The notes under the pieces are model-generated. The model saw nothing but the letters and a program-made list of their open reading frames with translations. It was not told the origin of the DNA and did no database searches. 64,000 nucleotides of DNA from Pseudomonas sp. B21-056 (GTDB taxonomy: Bacteria; Pseudomonadota; Gammaproteobacteria; Pseudomonadales; Pseudomonadaceae), in NCBI RefSeq assembly GCF_026016325.1, contig NZ_CP087203.1:1240001-1304000 (forward strand). Reading direction: 5' to 3'. This document shows positions 17,549 to 26,356 of the stretch, in pieces. How positions within the stretch are numbered: position 1 is the first letter of the stretch; every line of letters begins with the position of its first letter. The translations under genes and the position numbers were made by a program.

Positions 17549-18331
17549 TCAGGCGGAAACGCGAGCAATGGTGTCATCGCTGCGCAGGGTGAAGATCTCG
17601 TACCCGGTCTCGGTCACCAGCAGGGTGTGCTCCCACTGGGCCGACAGCTTGCGGTCCTTGGTGATGGCGGTCCAGCCGTCGCCCAACACCTTGGTGTCGG
17701 CGCGCCCCTGGTTGATCATCGGTTCGATGGTGAAGGTCATGCCCGCCTGGAGCTCCATGCCGGTGCCGGCACGGCCGTAGTGCAGGATCTGCGGTTCTTC
17801 GTGGAAGACCTTGCCAATGCCGTGGCCGCAGAATTCACGCACCACCGAAAAACCATTCTTCTGTGCGTGTTTCTGGATCACTTCGCCGATATCCCCCAGG
17901 CGGCAGCCCGGCTTCACCAGCTCGATGGCCATGTACATGCATTCCTGGGTGACTTTCGACAGGCGCTGGGCCCACTCCGGCACGTTGCCGACATGGAACA
18001 TGCGGCTGGTGTCGCCGTGATAGCCATCCTTGATCACGGTGACGTCGATGTTCAGCGTGTCGCCATCCTTCAACGGTTTCTCGTTGGGAATGCCGTGGCA
18101 GACCACATGGTTGATCGAGGTGCAGATCGACTTCGGGAAGCCTTTGTAGTTGAGCGGGGCGGGAATGGCTTTCTGCTCGTTGACGATGTAGTCATGGCAG
18201 ATGCGGTCCAGCTCTTCGGTGGTCACGCCCGGCTTGACGTAATCGGCGATCATTTCCAGCACTTCGGCGGCAAGTTTGCCGGCGACACGCATTTTTGCGA
18301 TGTCCTCGGGTGTCTTGAGGGTGACGGTCAT
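17549..18331 (-). CDS. map: type I methionine aminopeptidase
   Basis: The 260-residue enzyme removes the initiator methionine from new proteins. The five metal ligands of the pita-bread fold are visible in order: Asp in [16 protein letters not shown] (both aspartates), His in [16 protein letters not shown], Glu in [11 protein letters not shown] and Glu near the end in [11 protein letters not shown]. The start [10 protein letters not shown] is the family start; the frame is open 13 codons further upstream. It is divergent from rpsB, an arrangement common in bacteria, and leads a map-glnD unit. Confidence 0.97.
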   Translation of the reverse strand: MTVTLKTPEDIAKMRVAGKLAAEVLEMIADYVKPGVTTEELDRICHDYIVNEQKAIPAPLNYKGFPKSICTSINHVVCHGIPNEKPLKDGDTLNIDVTVIKDGYHGDTSRMFHVGNVPEWAQRLSKVTQECMYMAIELVKPGCRLGDIGEVIQKHAQKNGFSVVREFCGHGIGKVFHEEPQILHYGRAGTGMELQAGMTFTIEPMINQGRADTKVLGDGWTAITKDRKLSAQWEHTLLVTETGYEIFTLRSDDTIARVSA

Positions 18332-18658
18332 ACAGGCTCTCTTTGCGCCCGGCGGCGCTGTTCGAAACAAAATGGGCGGCGGAAGAGGATCCGGGCGGCC
18401 CTGAAAGAGGCGATTCTAACAGACGATCGGGGCAAAGAACCCTCCAGCCTGGAACTCTGTGATCAGGGGGCTTATCTGCCGGGGCTGTTGTAAGGGCTGG
18501 CGAAGTCTGCGATTTTTTGATTTTTCACTTGAGGCTCAAGGGTCGGTGGAAAGATCGCAGCCTCGCTTCGCTCGACAGCTCCTACGGCAGTCCGGCGGGA
18601 TAAATCCCTTGGCATACAGGTTTTCAGAATCCGGGTTCCGTTTTCGCCCTTGCTGTGG
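18332..18658. other. map-rpsB intergenic region
   Basis: No gene is seen here. The region holds one half of a repeat related to the AGGAGCTGTCGAGCGAAGCG family (18549-18585, in the orientation GATCGCAGCCTCGCTTCGCT) and must contain the map promoter, which I could not place with confidence. Confidence 0.5.
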
Positions 18659-18664
18659 TATAAA
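18659..18664 (+). promoter_or_regulatory. -10 box of the rpsB promoter
   Basis: TATAAA followed by ATGCGCC lies about 145 bases before rpsB. The -35 region is poor (TTCCGT at the usual distance), as is common for strong ribosomal promoters helped by other features. Confidence 0.45.
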
Positions 18665-18689
18665 ATGCGCCGCTTTCCGGGGATGACCC

Positions 18690-18807
18690 CGTGAGCTTAA
18701 ATCCACACACGTGTCGACACGATGACCTGGGTGCCTTTGGCTTTATATAGCCGCTGGTTGGTCATTGGGATACGTGGAGGCCAAACCCGACTTATCAAGG
18801 AACTATC
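18690..18807 (+). promoter_or_regulatory. rpsB 5' leader, probable S2 autoregulation site
   Basis: The segment GGGATACGTGGAGGC just before the gene is nearly identical to the leader of Escherichia coli rpsB as I remember it, and the leader contains short palindromes such as CACACACGTGTCGACACG. The rpsB leader is known to bind S2 in enterobacteria and to repress translation of rpsB and tsf. Transfer of that function to this organism is inference from sequence similarity. Confidence 0.6.
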
Positions 18808-19545
18808 ATGTCCCAAGTCAACATGCGCGATATGCTGAAGGCCGGTGTGCACTTCGGTCACCAGACCCGTTACTGGAACCCGAAAATGGGTAAGTACATT
18901 TTCGGCGCGCGTAACAAGATCCACATCATCAACCTTGAAAAAACCCTGCCGATGTTCAACGAAGCACTGACCTTCGTAGAGCGCCTGGCCCAGGGCAAAA
19001 ACAAGATTCTGTTCGTTGGCACCAAGCGTTCCGCCGGCAAGATCGTTGCTGAAGAAGCAGCACGTTGCGGTTCGCCGTACGTCGATCACCGCTGGTTGGG
19101 CGGCATGCTGACCAACTTCAAGACCATCCGCGCTTCCATCAAGCGTCTGCGTGATCTTGAAGTCCAGTCCGAAGACGGTACTTTCGCCAAGCTGACCAAG
19201 AAAGAAGCGCTGATGCGTTCTCGCGATCTTGAGAAGCTGGACCGCTCCCTGGGTGGTATCAAGGACATGGGCGGTCTGCCTGACGCGCTGTTCGTGATCG
19301 ACGTTGACCACGAGCGCATCGCGATCACCGAAGCCAACAAGCTGGGTATCCCGGTCATCGGCGTTGTCGATACCAACAGCAGCCCGGAAGGCGTTGACTA
19401 CATCATCCCAGGCAACGATGACGCCATCCGCGCCATCCAGCTGTACATGGGTTCGATGGCTGACGCTGTTATCCGTGGTCGCAACAACGTTCAAGGCGGC
19501 ACCGAAGTCTTCGCTGAAGAAGCTCCGGCAGCAGCCGCTGAGTAA
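18808..19545 (+). CDS. rpsB: 30S ribosomal protein S2
   Basis: The 245-residue protein starts [20 protein letters not shown] and includes [20 protein letters not shown] and GRNNVQGG, all typical of S2. Codon use is strongly biased toward highly expressed codons. It is followed after a terminator-like hairpin by tsf, the conserved rpsB-tsf pair. Confidence 0.99.
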   Translation: MSQVNMRDMLKAGVHFGHQTRYWNPKMGKYIFGARNKIHIINLEKTLPMFNEALTFVERLAQGKNKILFVGTKRSAGKIVAEEAARCGSPYVDHRWLGGMLTNFKTIRASIKRLRDLEVQSEDGTFAKLTKKEALMRSRDLEKLDRSLGGIKDMGGLPDALFVIDVDHERIAITEANKLGIPVIGVVDTNSSPEGVDYIIPGNDDAIRAIQLYMGSMADAVIRGRNNVQGGTEVFAEEAPAAAAE

Positions 19546-19572
19546 TTGACGCCCTGGCGTTGACTCAGTAAG

Positions 19573-19599
19573 CAAAAAGGGGGCTTGGCCCCCTTTTTG
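19573..19599 (+). terminator. intrinsic terminator or attenuator between rpsB and tsf
   Basis: AAAAAGGGGGC TTGG CCCCCTTTTT: an 10-11 pair stem with a T run follows rpsB by about 28 bases. Because tsf has no obvious separate promoter, this probably attenuates rather than stops transcription, lowering tsf relative to rpsB. Confidence 0.75.
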
Positions 19600-19738
19600 C
19601 CACCTCGAAAACCATCTGTCGCCTGCGCAGCTACCTGTTTGTCATCTGCCGCGGTCTATAAACAGTGGTTTTCAGGAAGAATTGATCGCCCGTTCGATCG
19701 GGTGGAATGGTTGAAAACCTATCCAAGAGGATTTTGAA

Positions 19739-20605
19739 ATGGCAGAGATTACTGCAGCGTTGGTCAAAGAACTGCGCGAGCGTACTGGCGAAGGCATGAT
19801 GGACTGCAAGAAAGCCTTGACCAAGGCTGGCGGCGACATCGAGAAAGCCATTGATGACATGCGTGCTTCGGGCGCCATCAAGGCTGCCAAGAAGGCTGGC
19901 AACGTTGCCGCTGAAGGCGCCATCGCCGTCAAGGACAACGGTAAAGCCGCTGTTCTGCTGGAAGTGAACTCCCAGACCGACTTCCTGGCTCTGCAGGACG
20001 ACTTCAAGGCATTCGTCGCTGCCAGCGTCGAAAAAGCCTTCGCTGACAAACTGACCGACGCAGCTCCGCTGATCGAAGCTCAGGAACAAGCGCGCCTGGT
20101 TCTGGTTGGCAAGACCGGTGAGAACGTCAACATCCGTCGTCTGGTTCGCGTTGAAGGTGACGTCGTCGGTACTTACCTGCACGGCAACAAGATCGGCGTG
20201 GCTGTTGTCCTCAAGGGCGGCGACACCGAGCTGGCGAAAGACATCGCCATGCACGTGGCAGCGACCAACCCTGAATTCCTGCTGCCTTCGGACGTTTCGG
20301 CCGAAGCGATCGAGCGCGAAAAAGGCGTTTTCCTGCAACTGAACGAAGAGAAGCTCAAGGGCAAGCCAGCCGACATCGCCGAGAAGATGGTGGCTGGTCG
20401 TATCTCCAAGTTCCTGGCCGAAGCCAGCCTGGTTGAGCAGGCGTTCGTCAAGAACCCTGAAGTCAAGGTCGGTGACCTGGCGAAGAAAGCCGGTGCTGAA
20501 ATCGTTTCCTTCACCTACTTCAAAGTAGGCGATGGCATCGAGAAGCCGGTCGACAACTTCGCTGAAGAAGTTGCCGCCCAGGTAGCTGCTGCCAGCAAGC
20601 AATAA
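19739..20605 (+). CDS. tsf: translation elongation factor Ts
   Basis: EF-Ts catalyses GDP/GTP exchange on EF-Tu. The 288-residue product begins MAEITAALVKELRERTGEGM, then MMDCKKAL, the N-terminal EF-Tu-contacting module (TGAGMMDCKKAL in relatives), followed by VNSQTDFLA and the core subdomains. A ribosome binding site AAGAGG lies before the ATG. It is the second gene of the rpsB operon and is followed by a clear terminator. Confidence 0.99.
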   Translation: MAEITAALVKELRERTGEGMMDCKKALTKAGGDIEKAIDDMRASGAIKAAKKAGNVAAEGAIAVKDNGKAAVLLEVNSQTDFLALQDDFKAFVAASVEKAFADKLTDAAPLIEAQEQARLVLVGKTGENVNIRRLVRVEGDVVGTYLHGNKIGVAVVLKGGDTELAKDIAMHVAATNPEFLLPSDVSAEAIEREKGVFLQLNEEKLKGKPADIAEKMVAGRISKFLAEASLVEQAFVKNPEVKVGDLAKKAGAEIVSFTYFKVGDGIEKPVDNFAEEVAAQVAAASKQ

Positions 20606-20631
20606 GACAGGTTTTACAACTGTCGCCCAGA

Positions 20632-20665
20632 AGAGGCTGCCCGCTCACGCGCGCAGCCTCTTTTT
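20632..20665 (+). terminator. intrinsic terminator after tsf
   Basis: AGAGGCTGC and GCAGCCTCT form a 9-pair stem around a GC-rich loop, followed by TTTTT. It ends the rpsB-tsf transcript before pyrH. Confidence 0.85.
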
Positions 20666-20817
20666 GGATGAGGATGCCGATTTTTATTGGTTTCCTGTCG
20701 GAACTGGCTTACAAAGCCGTGTTCCGATGGCGCTGTGTCAGCGTCACGCTAGAGTGAGTGCAGGCTGCAAACAGTCTGCCAGGAATTTTCGTAAATACGC
20801 CGCAGGAGAGATTCGCA

Positions 20818-21561
20818 ATGGCTCAGCAGGGCAGTGGTTATCAGGCTCGCTATAAACGCATTCTACTCAAGCTTAGCGGCGAGGCCCTGATGGGCTCCGA
20901 AGAGTTCGGGATCGATCCGAAAGTGCTGGATCGCATGGCCCTCGAAGTGGGTCAATTGGTCGGGATCGGCGTTCAGGTCGGCCTGGTCATCGGCGGCGGC
21001 AACCTGTTCCGTGGTGCAGCGCTGAGCGCGGCCGGCATGGATCGGGTCACAGGCGACCACATGGGCATGCTGGCCACTGTGATGAACGCCCTGGCTATGC
21101 GCGACGCGCTGGAGCGTGCCAATATCTCGGCCATCGTGATGTCGGCCATTTCCATGGTCGGCGTGACCGATCACTACGATCGCCGTAAAGCCATGCGCCA
21201 CCTCAATGCCAAGGAAGTGGTTATTTTTGCCGCTGGTACCGGTAATCCGTTCTTTACCACGGATTCGGCGGCTTGCCTGCGAGCGATCGAGATCGATGCC
21301 GATGTCGTGCTCAAGGCGACCAAGGTCGATGGTGTCTACACCGCCGACCCGTTCAAGGACCCCCATGCCGAGAAGTTCGATCATCTGACCTACGATGAAG
21401 TGCTGGATCGCAAGCTGGGTGTGATGGATCTGACGGCTATCTGTCTGTGCCGTGACCACAAGATGCCGTTGCGTGTCTTCAACATGAACAAACCCGGCGC
21501 CCTGCTGAATATCGTGCATGGTGGCGCCGAAGGAACCCTGATCGAGGAAGTTCAACAATGA
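20818..21561 (+). CDS. pyrH: UMP kinase
   Basis: PyrH phosphorylates UMP to UDP. The 247-residue amino-acid-kinase-fold protein shows [23 protein letters not shown] near residue 60, and the [13 protein letters not shown] [14 protein letters not shown]. The ATG at 20818 follows AGGAG; an upstream ATG in frame lacks a site. It begins the pyrH-frr-uppS-cdsA-dxr-rseP run, whose members overlap or nearly overlap. Confidence 0.98.
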   Translation: MAQQGSGYQARYKRILLKLSGEALMGSEEFGIDPKVLDRMALEVGQLVGIGVQVGLVIGGGNLFRGAALSAAGMDRVTGDHMGMLATVMNALAMRDALERANISAIVMSAISMVGVTDHYDRRKAMRHLNAKEVVIFAAGTGNPFFTTDSAACLRAIEIDADVVLKATKVDGVYTADPFKDPHAEKFDHLTYDEVLDRKLGVMDLTAICLCRDHKMPLRVFNMNKPGALLNIVHGGAEGTLIEEVQQ

Positions 21562-22115
21562 TCAACGAAATCAAGAAAGACGCTGAACAGCGCATGCAGA
21601 AGTCCCTGGAGTCGCTGAATCACGCGTTTGGCCAGATTCGTACCGGCAAAGCACACCCGAGCATCCTGGGTAGCGTGATGGTCCCTTACTACGGCGCCGA
21701 TACTCCGATCAGTAGCGTTGCCAACGTTACCGTGAAGGATTCGCGGACCCTGCAAGTCGTCGCTTTCGAGCGCAACATGCTCGCGGCGGTTGACAAGGCT
21801 ATCCAGAGCGCCGGCCTGAACCTCAACCCGACCAACCTGGGTGAGCTGCTGCTGATCTCCATGCCTGCCCTGACCGAAGAAACCCGCAAGGGCTTCACCA
21901 AGCAGGCGCGCAGCGCGGCCGAGGACGCTCGGGTCGCCGTGCGCAACATTCGGCGCGACGCCCTGGGCGAGTTGAAGAAACTGGCCAAGGACAAGGAAAT
22001 CAGCGAAGACGAAGAGCGGCGCGCAGCGGCCGATATCCAGAAACTGACCGACAGGGCAGAGGCTGACATCGATGCGGCGACCAAGCAAAAAGAAGCGGAC
22101 CTGATGGCCGTATAA
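21558..22115 (+). CDS. frr: ribosome recycling factor
   Basis: RRF separates ribosomal subunits after termination together with EF-G. The 185-residue protein starts [20 protein letters not shown] and contains [10 protein letters not shown] and [14 protein letters not shown], matching the coiled, tRNA-mimicking fold. Its ATG overlaps the pyrH stop by four bases (ATGA), so expression is coupled. Confidence 0.98.
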   Translation: MINEIKKDAEQRMQKSLESLNHAFGQIRTGKAHPSILGSVMVPYYGADTPISSVANVTVKDSRTLQVVAFERNMLAAVDKAIQSAGLNLNPTNLGELLLISMPALTEETRKGFTKQARSAAEDARVAVRNIRRDALGELKKLAKDKEISEDEERRAAADIQKLTDRAEADIDAATKQKEADLMAV

Positions 22116-22128
22116 GGGTCTCGTTTTC

Positions 22129-22884
22129 ATGGATAAGACCAAGCAGGCCGTGTCGTTCGCGGTGCCGCGCCACGTAGCGATCATCATGGACGGCAACAAC
22201 CGCTGGGCCAAGAAGCGCTTCATGCCCGGTGTCGCCGGGCATAAGGCGGGGGTCGATGCGGTTCGCGCGGTCATCGAGGTGTGCGCCGAGGCTGGCGTCG
22301 AGGTGCTGACCCTGTTCGCGTTCTCCAGCGAAAACTGGCAGCGTCCGGCCGACGAGGTCAGCGCCTTGATGGAGTTGTTCCTCAAGGCCTTGCGTCGTGA
22401 GGCCAAGCGCCTCAACGAGAACAGCATCAGCCTGCGCATTATTGGTGATCGCTCGCGCTTTCATCCGGAGTTGCAGGCCGCGATGCGCGAGGCCGAGGCC
22501 GCGACGGCCGGCGCCGACCGGTTTGTCCTGCAGATCGCCGCCAACTATGGCGGTCAGTGGGACATTGCCCAGGCAGCCCAGCGGCTGGCGCGGGAAGTCC
22601 AGGCCGGGCACTTGCGGCCGGAGGACATCACGCCCGAACTGCTGCAGACCTGTCTGGCGACGGGTGACCTGCCGCTGCCGGACCTGTGTATCCGCACCGG
22701 TGGCGAACATCGCATCAGCAATTTTCTCCTTTGGCAGCTGGCTTACGCCGAGCTGTACTTCTCCGACCTGTTCTGGCCGGACTTCAAACACGAAGCCATG
22801 CGCGTTGCGCTGGCCGATTTCGCTTCCCGTCAGCGTCGCTTCGGTAAAACAAGCGAGCAGATCGAAGCTGGAGCCCGGGTTTAA
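22129..22884 (+). CDS. uppS: undecaprenyl diphosphate synthase (cis-prenyltransferase)
   Basis: UppS makes C55 undecaprenyl diphosphate for peptidoglycan and O-antigen carriers. The 251-residue protein has the catalytic and substrate motifs HVAIIMDGNNRWAKKR near residue 18, LTLFAFSSENWQRP, and the C-terminal DLCIRTGGEHRISNFLLWQ. The start MDKTKQAVSF lies 13 bases after frr. The symbol ispU is also used. Confidence 0.97.
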   Translation: MDKTKQAVSFAVPRHVAIIMDGNNRWAKKRFMPGVAGHKAGVDAVRAVIEVCAEAGVEVLTLFAFSSENWQRPADEVSALMELFLKALRREAKRLNENSISLRIIGDRSRFHPELQAAMREAEAATAGADRFVLQIAANYGGQWDIAQAAQRLAREVQAGHLRPEDITPELLQTCLATGDLPLPDLCIRTGGEHRISNFLLWQLAYAELYFSDLFWPDFKHEAMRVALADFASRQRRFGKTSEQIEAGARV

Positions 22885-23690
22885 TGCTCAAACAACGAAT
22901 CATCACCGCTCTGATCCTGTTGCCCATCGCCCTGTGTGGGTTCTTCCTGCTGGACGGTGCCGGCTTTGCGCTGTTCATCGGGCTGGTCGTGACGCTGGGG
23001 GCATGGGAGTGGGCACGGCTGGCCGGTTTTGCCGAGCAATCGGCCCGTGTGATCTACGCCGCCGTCGTGGCGGCCATGCTGTTCGTCATGTATGTGGTCC
23101 CTGGCATTGCGCCCTGGGTGCTGGGCGCTTCGGTGCTGTGGTGGGCAACTGCAACGTTCCTGGTGTTGACCTACCCCCGCACGACCCATCACTGGGCCAA
23201 TGCGGCGACCAAGTTGATGATCGGCCTGTTGATTCTGCTGCCGGCCTGGCAAGGGCTTATCTGGATCAAGCAAGGCCCGCTGGGCAACTGGCAGATCATG
23301 GCCGTGATGGTGCTGGTCTGGGGCGCCGACGTCGGGGCCTACTTCTCCGGCAAGGCGTTCGGCAAGCGCAAGCTCGCGCCTAAAGTCAGTCCTGGCAAGA
23401 GCTGGGAAGGGGTCTACGGTGGCCTGGTCCTGAGCCTGGTGATTACGGCGGTAGTCGGTGTCATGCGGGAATGGACGGCTGGTCAGTTGCTGATCGGCCT
23501 GTTTGGCGCCGCGCTGATTGTCTTCGTCTCGGTGGTCGGGGACCTGACCGAAAGCATGTTCAAGCGCCAGTCCGGGATCAAGGACAGCAGTAACCTCCTG
23601 CCTGGCCATGGCGGCGTACTGGATCGTATCGACAGCCTTACCGCCGCGGTCCCGATCTTCGCTGTGCTGCTGTGGATGGCGGCATCGTGA
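22884..23690 (+). CDS. cdsA: phosphatidate cytidylyltransferase (CDP-diacylglycerol synthase)
   Basis: CdsA makes CDP-diacylglycerol at the inner membrane. The 268-residue protein is composed of about eight hydrophobic segments and carries the family signature in [20 protein letters not shown] near residue 220, with [12 protein letters not shown] before it. Its ATG shares one base with the uppS stop codon (TAATG), and its stop overlaps the dxr GTG start, giving tight translational coupling. Confidence 0.97.
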   Translation: MLKQRIITALILLPIALCGFFLLDGAGFALFIGLVVTLGAWEWARLAGFAEQSARVIYAAVVAAMLFVMYVVPGIAPWVLGASVLWWATATFLVLTYPRTTHHWANAATKLMIGLLILLPAWQGLIWIKQGPLGNWQIMAVMVLVWGADVGAYFSGKAFGKRKLAPKVSPGKSWEGVYGGLVLSLVITAVVGVMREWTAGQLLIGLFGAALIVFVSVVGDLTESMFKRQSGIKDSSNLLPGHGGVLDRIDSLTAAVPIFAVLLWMAAS

Positions 23691-24877
23691 GTCGTCCTCA
23701 GCAGATCACCGTCCTTGGTGCTACCGGTTCGATCGGCCTGAGTACGCTGGACGTCATCGCCCGACATCCGGAGCGCTACCGGGTGTTCGCCCTCAGTGGC
23801 TTCACGCGCCTGAGCGAGCTGCTGGCGTTGTGCATTCGTCACGCGCCACGCTTTGCCGTGGTGCCCGAGGCTGGCGCGGCGCGGGCGCTGCAGGATGACC
23901 TGCGTGCAGCCGGCCTGCAGACCCGGGTGCTGGTAGGGGAGGAAGGCTTGTGCGAAGTGGCCTCCGATCCTGAAGTCGATGCGGTGATGGCGGCGATTGT
24001 CGGTGCTGCGGGCCTGCGCCCGACGCTGGCTGCGGTGGAAGCCGGCAAGAAGATCCTGCTGGCGAACAAGGAAGCGCTGGTCATGTCCGGCGCGTTGTTC
24101 ATGCAGGCTGTGGGAAAAAGTGGTTCGGTACTGCTGCCGATCGACAGCGAACACAATGCGATTTTTCAGTGCATGCCGCGGGATTTTTCCCGTGGGCTGG
24201 GTGCGGTGGGTGTCCGGCGGATCCTGCTGACCGCTTCCGGCGGTCCGTTCCGGCAGACGCCCCTGACAGAATTGGAGCATGTTTCGCCCGAGCAGGCCTG
24301 TGCTCACCCGAACTGGTCCATGGGGCGCAAGATTTCCGTGGATTCGGCCAGCATGATGAACAAGGGCCTTGAGCTGATCGAGGCCTGCTGGCTGTTCGAT
24401 GCCAGGCCGTCCCAGGTCGAGGTGGTGATTCATCCACAGAGCGTGATCCACTCCCTGGTGGACTATGTAGACGGTTCGGTACTGGCCCAGTTGGGCAACC
24501 CGGACATGCGCACGCCCATCGCCAATGCGCTGGCCTGGCCGGATCGAATCGACTCGGGTGTCGCGCCCCTGGACCTGTTTGCCGTCGCCCGCCTGGATTT
24601 CCAGGCGCCCGATGAACAACGCTTTCCTTGCCTGCGCCTGGCGCGGCAAGCGGCCGAGGCGGGCAACAGCGCCCCGGCCATGCTGAACGCCGCCAACGAG
24701 GTGGCGGTGGCAGCGTTTCTTGATGGACGTGTCCGTTACCTCGAGATCGCGAGTATCATCGAGGAAGTCTTGAATCTCGAGGCCGTGGTTTCCCTCGATG
24801 ACCTCGACGCGGTGTTCACCGTGGATGCCCGGGCCCGTGAGCTGGCGGGTCAGTGGTTGAAGCGCCACGGACGTTGA
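23687..24877 (+). CDS. dxr: 1-deoxy-D-xylulose 5-phosphate reductoisomerase
   Basis: Dxr (IspC) makes 2-C-methyl-D-erythritol 4-phosphate with NADPH, the committed step of the MEP pathway; ispD and ispF of that pathway are also in this window. The 396-residue protein shows [20 protein letters not shown] near its start, [26 protein letters not shown] and TASGGPFR. The GTG start at 23687 overlaps the cdsA stop by four bases (GTGA) and gives the usual family length; an in-frame ATG at 23672 lies inside cdsA. Confidence 0.96.
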   Translation: MSRPQQITVLGATGSIGLSTLDVIARHPERYRVFALSGFTRLSELLALCIRHAPRFAVVPEAGAARALQDDLRAAGLQTRVLVGEEGLCEVASDPEVDAVMAAIVGAAGLRPTLAAVEAGKKILLANKEALVMSGALFMQAVGKSGSVLLPIDSEHNAIFQCMPRDFSRGLGAVGVRRILLTASGGPFRQTPLTELEHVSPEQACAHPNWSMGRKISVDSASMMNKGLELIEACWLFDARPSQVEVVIHPQSVIHSLVDYVDGSVLAQLGNPDMRTPIANALAWPDRIDSGVAPLDLFAVARLDFQAPDEQRFPCLRLARQAAEAGNSAPAMLNAANEVAVAAFLDGRVRYLEIASIIEEVLNLEAVVSLDDLDAVFTVDARARELAGQWLKRHGR

Positions 24878-24929
24878 GGCTGCGGTACGTTAGCCGGGGT
24901 TGCCCTGGACAGGATTGCGGAGAAAACAG

Positions 24930-26282
24930 ATGAGCGCGCTCTATATGATTGTCGGCACCCTGGTTGCGTTGGGTGTGCTGGTCACTTTTCACGAATTCGG
25001 TCATTTCTGGGTCGCCCGTCGCTGTGGCGTGAAGGTCCTGCGTTTTTCCGTCGGCTTCGGCATGCCCTTGCTGCGCTGGCATGACAAGAAGGGCACCGAA
25101 TTCGTCGTGGCGGCCATCCCCCTGGGCGGCTACGTGAAAATGCTCGACGAGCGTGAAGGCGAAGTGCCCGCCGATCAGCTTGATCAATCCTTCAATCGCA
25201 AGACCGTCCGGCAGCGTATCGCCATCGTGGCGGCGGGGCCGATCGCCAACTTCCTGCTGGCCATGGTGTTCTTCTGGGCGCTGGCCATGTTGGGCAGCGA
25301 GCAGGTGCGTCCCGTCATCGGTGCAGTCGAGGCCGGCAGCGTCGCGGCCCGGGCCGGACTGAGTGCGGGTGAGGAAATCGTTGCCATCGACGGCGAGCCG
25401 ACTTCGGGTTGGGCTGCCGTCAACCTGCAGCTTGTGCGTCGCCTGGGTGAAAGCGGTTCGCTGCAGTTGATGGTGCGCGAGCAGGGCTCGACGACGGATT
25501 CTCCCCGGGAGCTGGCGCTGGATAACTGGCTCAAGGGCGCCGATGAGCCGGATCCGATCCGTTCCCTGGGCATCCGCCCCTGGCGCCCGGCGCTGCCGCC
25601 GGTGCTGGCCGAACTTGATCCGAAGGGGCCGGCCCAGGCTGCCGGGTTGAAGACCGGTGATCGCCTGTTGGCCCTCGATGGTCAATCGGTCAGTGACTGG
25701 CAACAGGTGGTCGACGCGGTTCGTGTACGTCCTGATACCAAAATTGTGCTGCGCGTCGAGCGCGACGGTGCTCCAATCGACGTCCCGGTGACCCTGGCCG
25801 CCCGTGGCGAGAGCAAGACGCCGGCGGGTTACCTGGGGGCGGGCGTCAAGGCGGTCGACTGGCCGCCGGAGATGATCCGTGAGGTCAGTTTCGGCCCGGT
25901 GGCGGCGATTGGCGAGGGTGCGCGTCGGACCTGGACCATGAGTGTCCTGACCCTCGACTCACTGAAGAAAATGTTGTTCGGCGAGCTCTCGGTAAAAAAC
26001 TTGAGTGGACCGATAACCATTGCTAAAGTGGCGGGCGCTTCTGCCCAGTCGGGCGTTGCTGATTTCCTGAATTTCCTTGCTTATCTGAGCATTAGCCTGG
26101 GGGTTCTGAATTTGCTGCCCATCCCGGTACTGGATGGGGGGCATCTGCTGTTTTATCTGATCGAGTGGGCGCGTGGTCGTCCCTTGTCGGATCGGGTTCA
26201 AGGTTGGGGGATACAGATCGGTATCAGCTTGGTGGTCGGGGTGATGTTGCTTGCCTTGGTCAACGATCTGGGTCGTCTGTAA
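24930..26282 (+). CDS. rseP: sigma-E pathway site-2 protease RseP
   Basis: RseP is an inner-membrane metalloprotease that cuts anti-sigma factor MucA/RseA after the first cleavage. The 450-residue protein has the zinc motif TFHEFGHFWVARR in the first membrane segment, two PDZ domains in the periplasmic part (around VEAGSVAARAGLSAGEEIVA and LDPKGPAQAAGLKTGDRLLA), and the third zinc ligand in LPIPVLDGGHLLF near the end. The start MSALYMIVG follows a GGAGAAAA site. It precedes bamA after a terminator-like hairpin. Confidence 0.96.
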   Translation: MSALYMIVGTLVALGVLVTFHEFGHFWVARRCGVKVLRFSVGFGMPLLRWHDKKGTEFVVAAIPLGGYVKMLDEREGEVPADQLDQSFNRKTVRQRIAIVAAGPIANFLLAMVFFWALAMLGSEQVRPVIGAVEAGSVAARAGLSAGEEIVAIDGEPTSGWAAVNLQLVRRLGESGSLQLMVREQGSTTDSPRELALDNWLKGADEPDPIRSLGIRPWRPALPPVLAELDPKGPAQAAGLKTGDRLLALDGQSVSDWQQVVDAVRVRPDTKIVLRVERDGAPIDVPVTLAARGESKTPAGYLGAGVKAVDWPPEMIREVSFGPVAAIGEGARRTWTMSVLTLDSLKKMLFGELSVKNLSGPITIAKVAGASAQSGVADFLNFLAYLSISLGVLNLLPIPVLDGGHLLFYLIEWARGRPLSDRVQGWGIQIGISLVVGVMLLALVNDLGRL

Positions 26283-26302
26283 CGCTTCGCTGAATTGCGA
26301 AT

Positions 26303-26328
26303 CTGCCGCATTTTGCGGCAGTTTGTTT
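26303..26328 (+). terminator. terminator-like hairpin between rseP and bamA
   Basis: CTGCCGCA and TGCGGCAG form an 8-pair stem with a TTT loop, followed by TTTGTTT. It may reduce read-through from the upstream operon into bamA. Confidence 0.65.
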
Positions 26329-26356
26329 ATTGCCAGTTGGAATAAGAAAGGACTTC

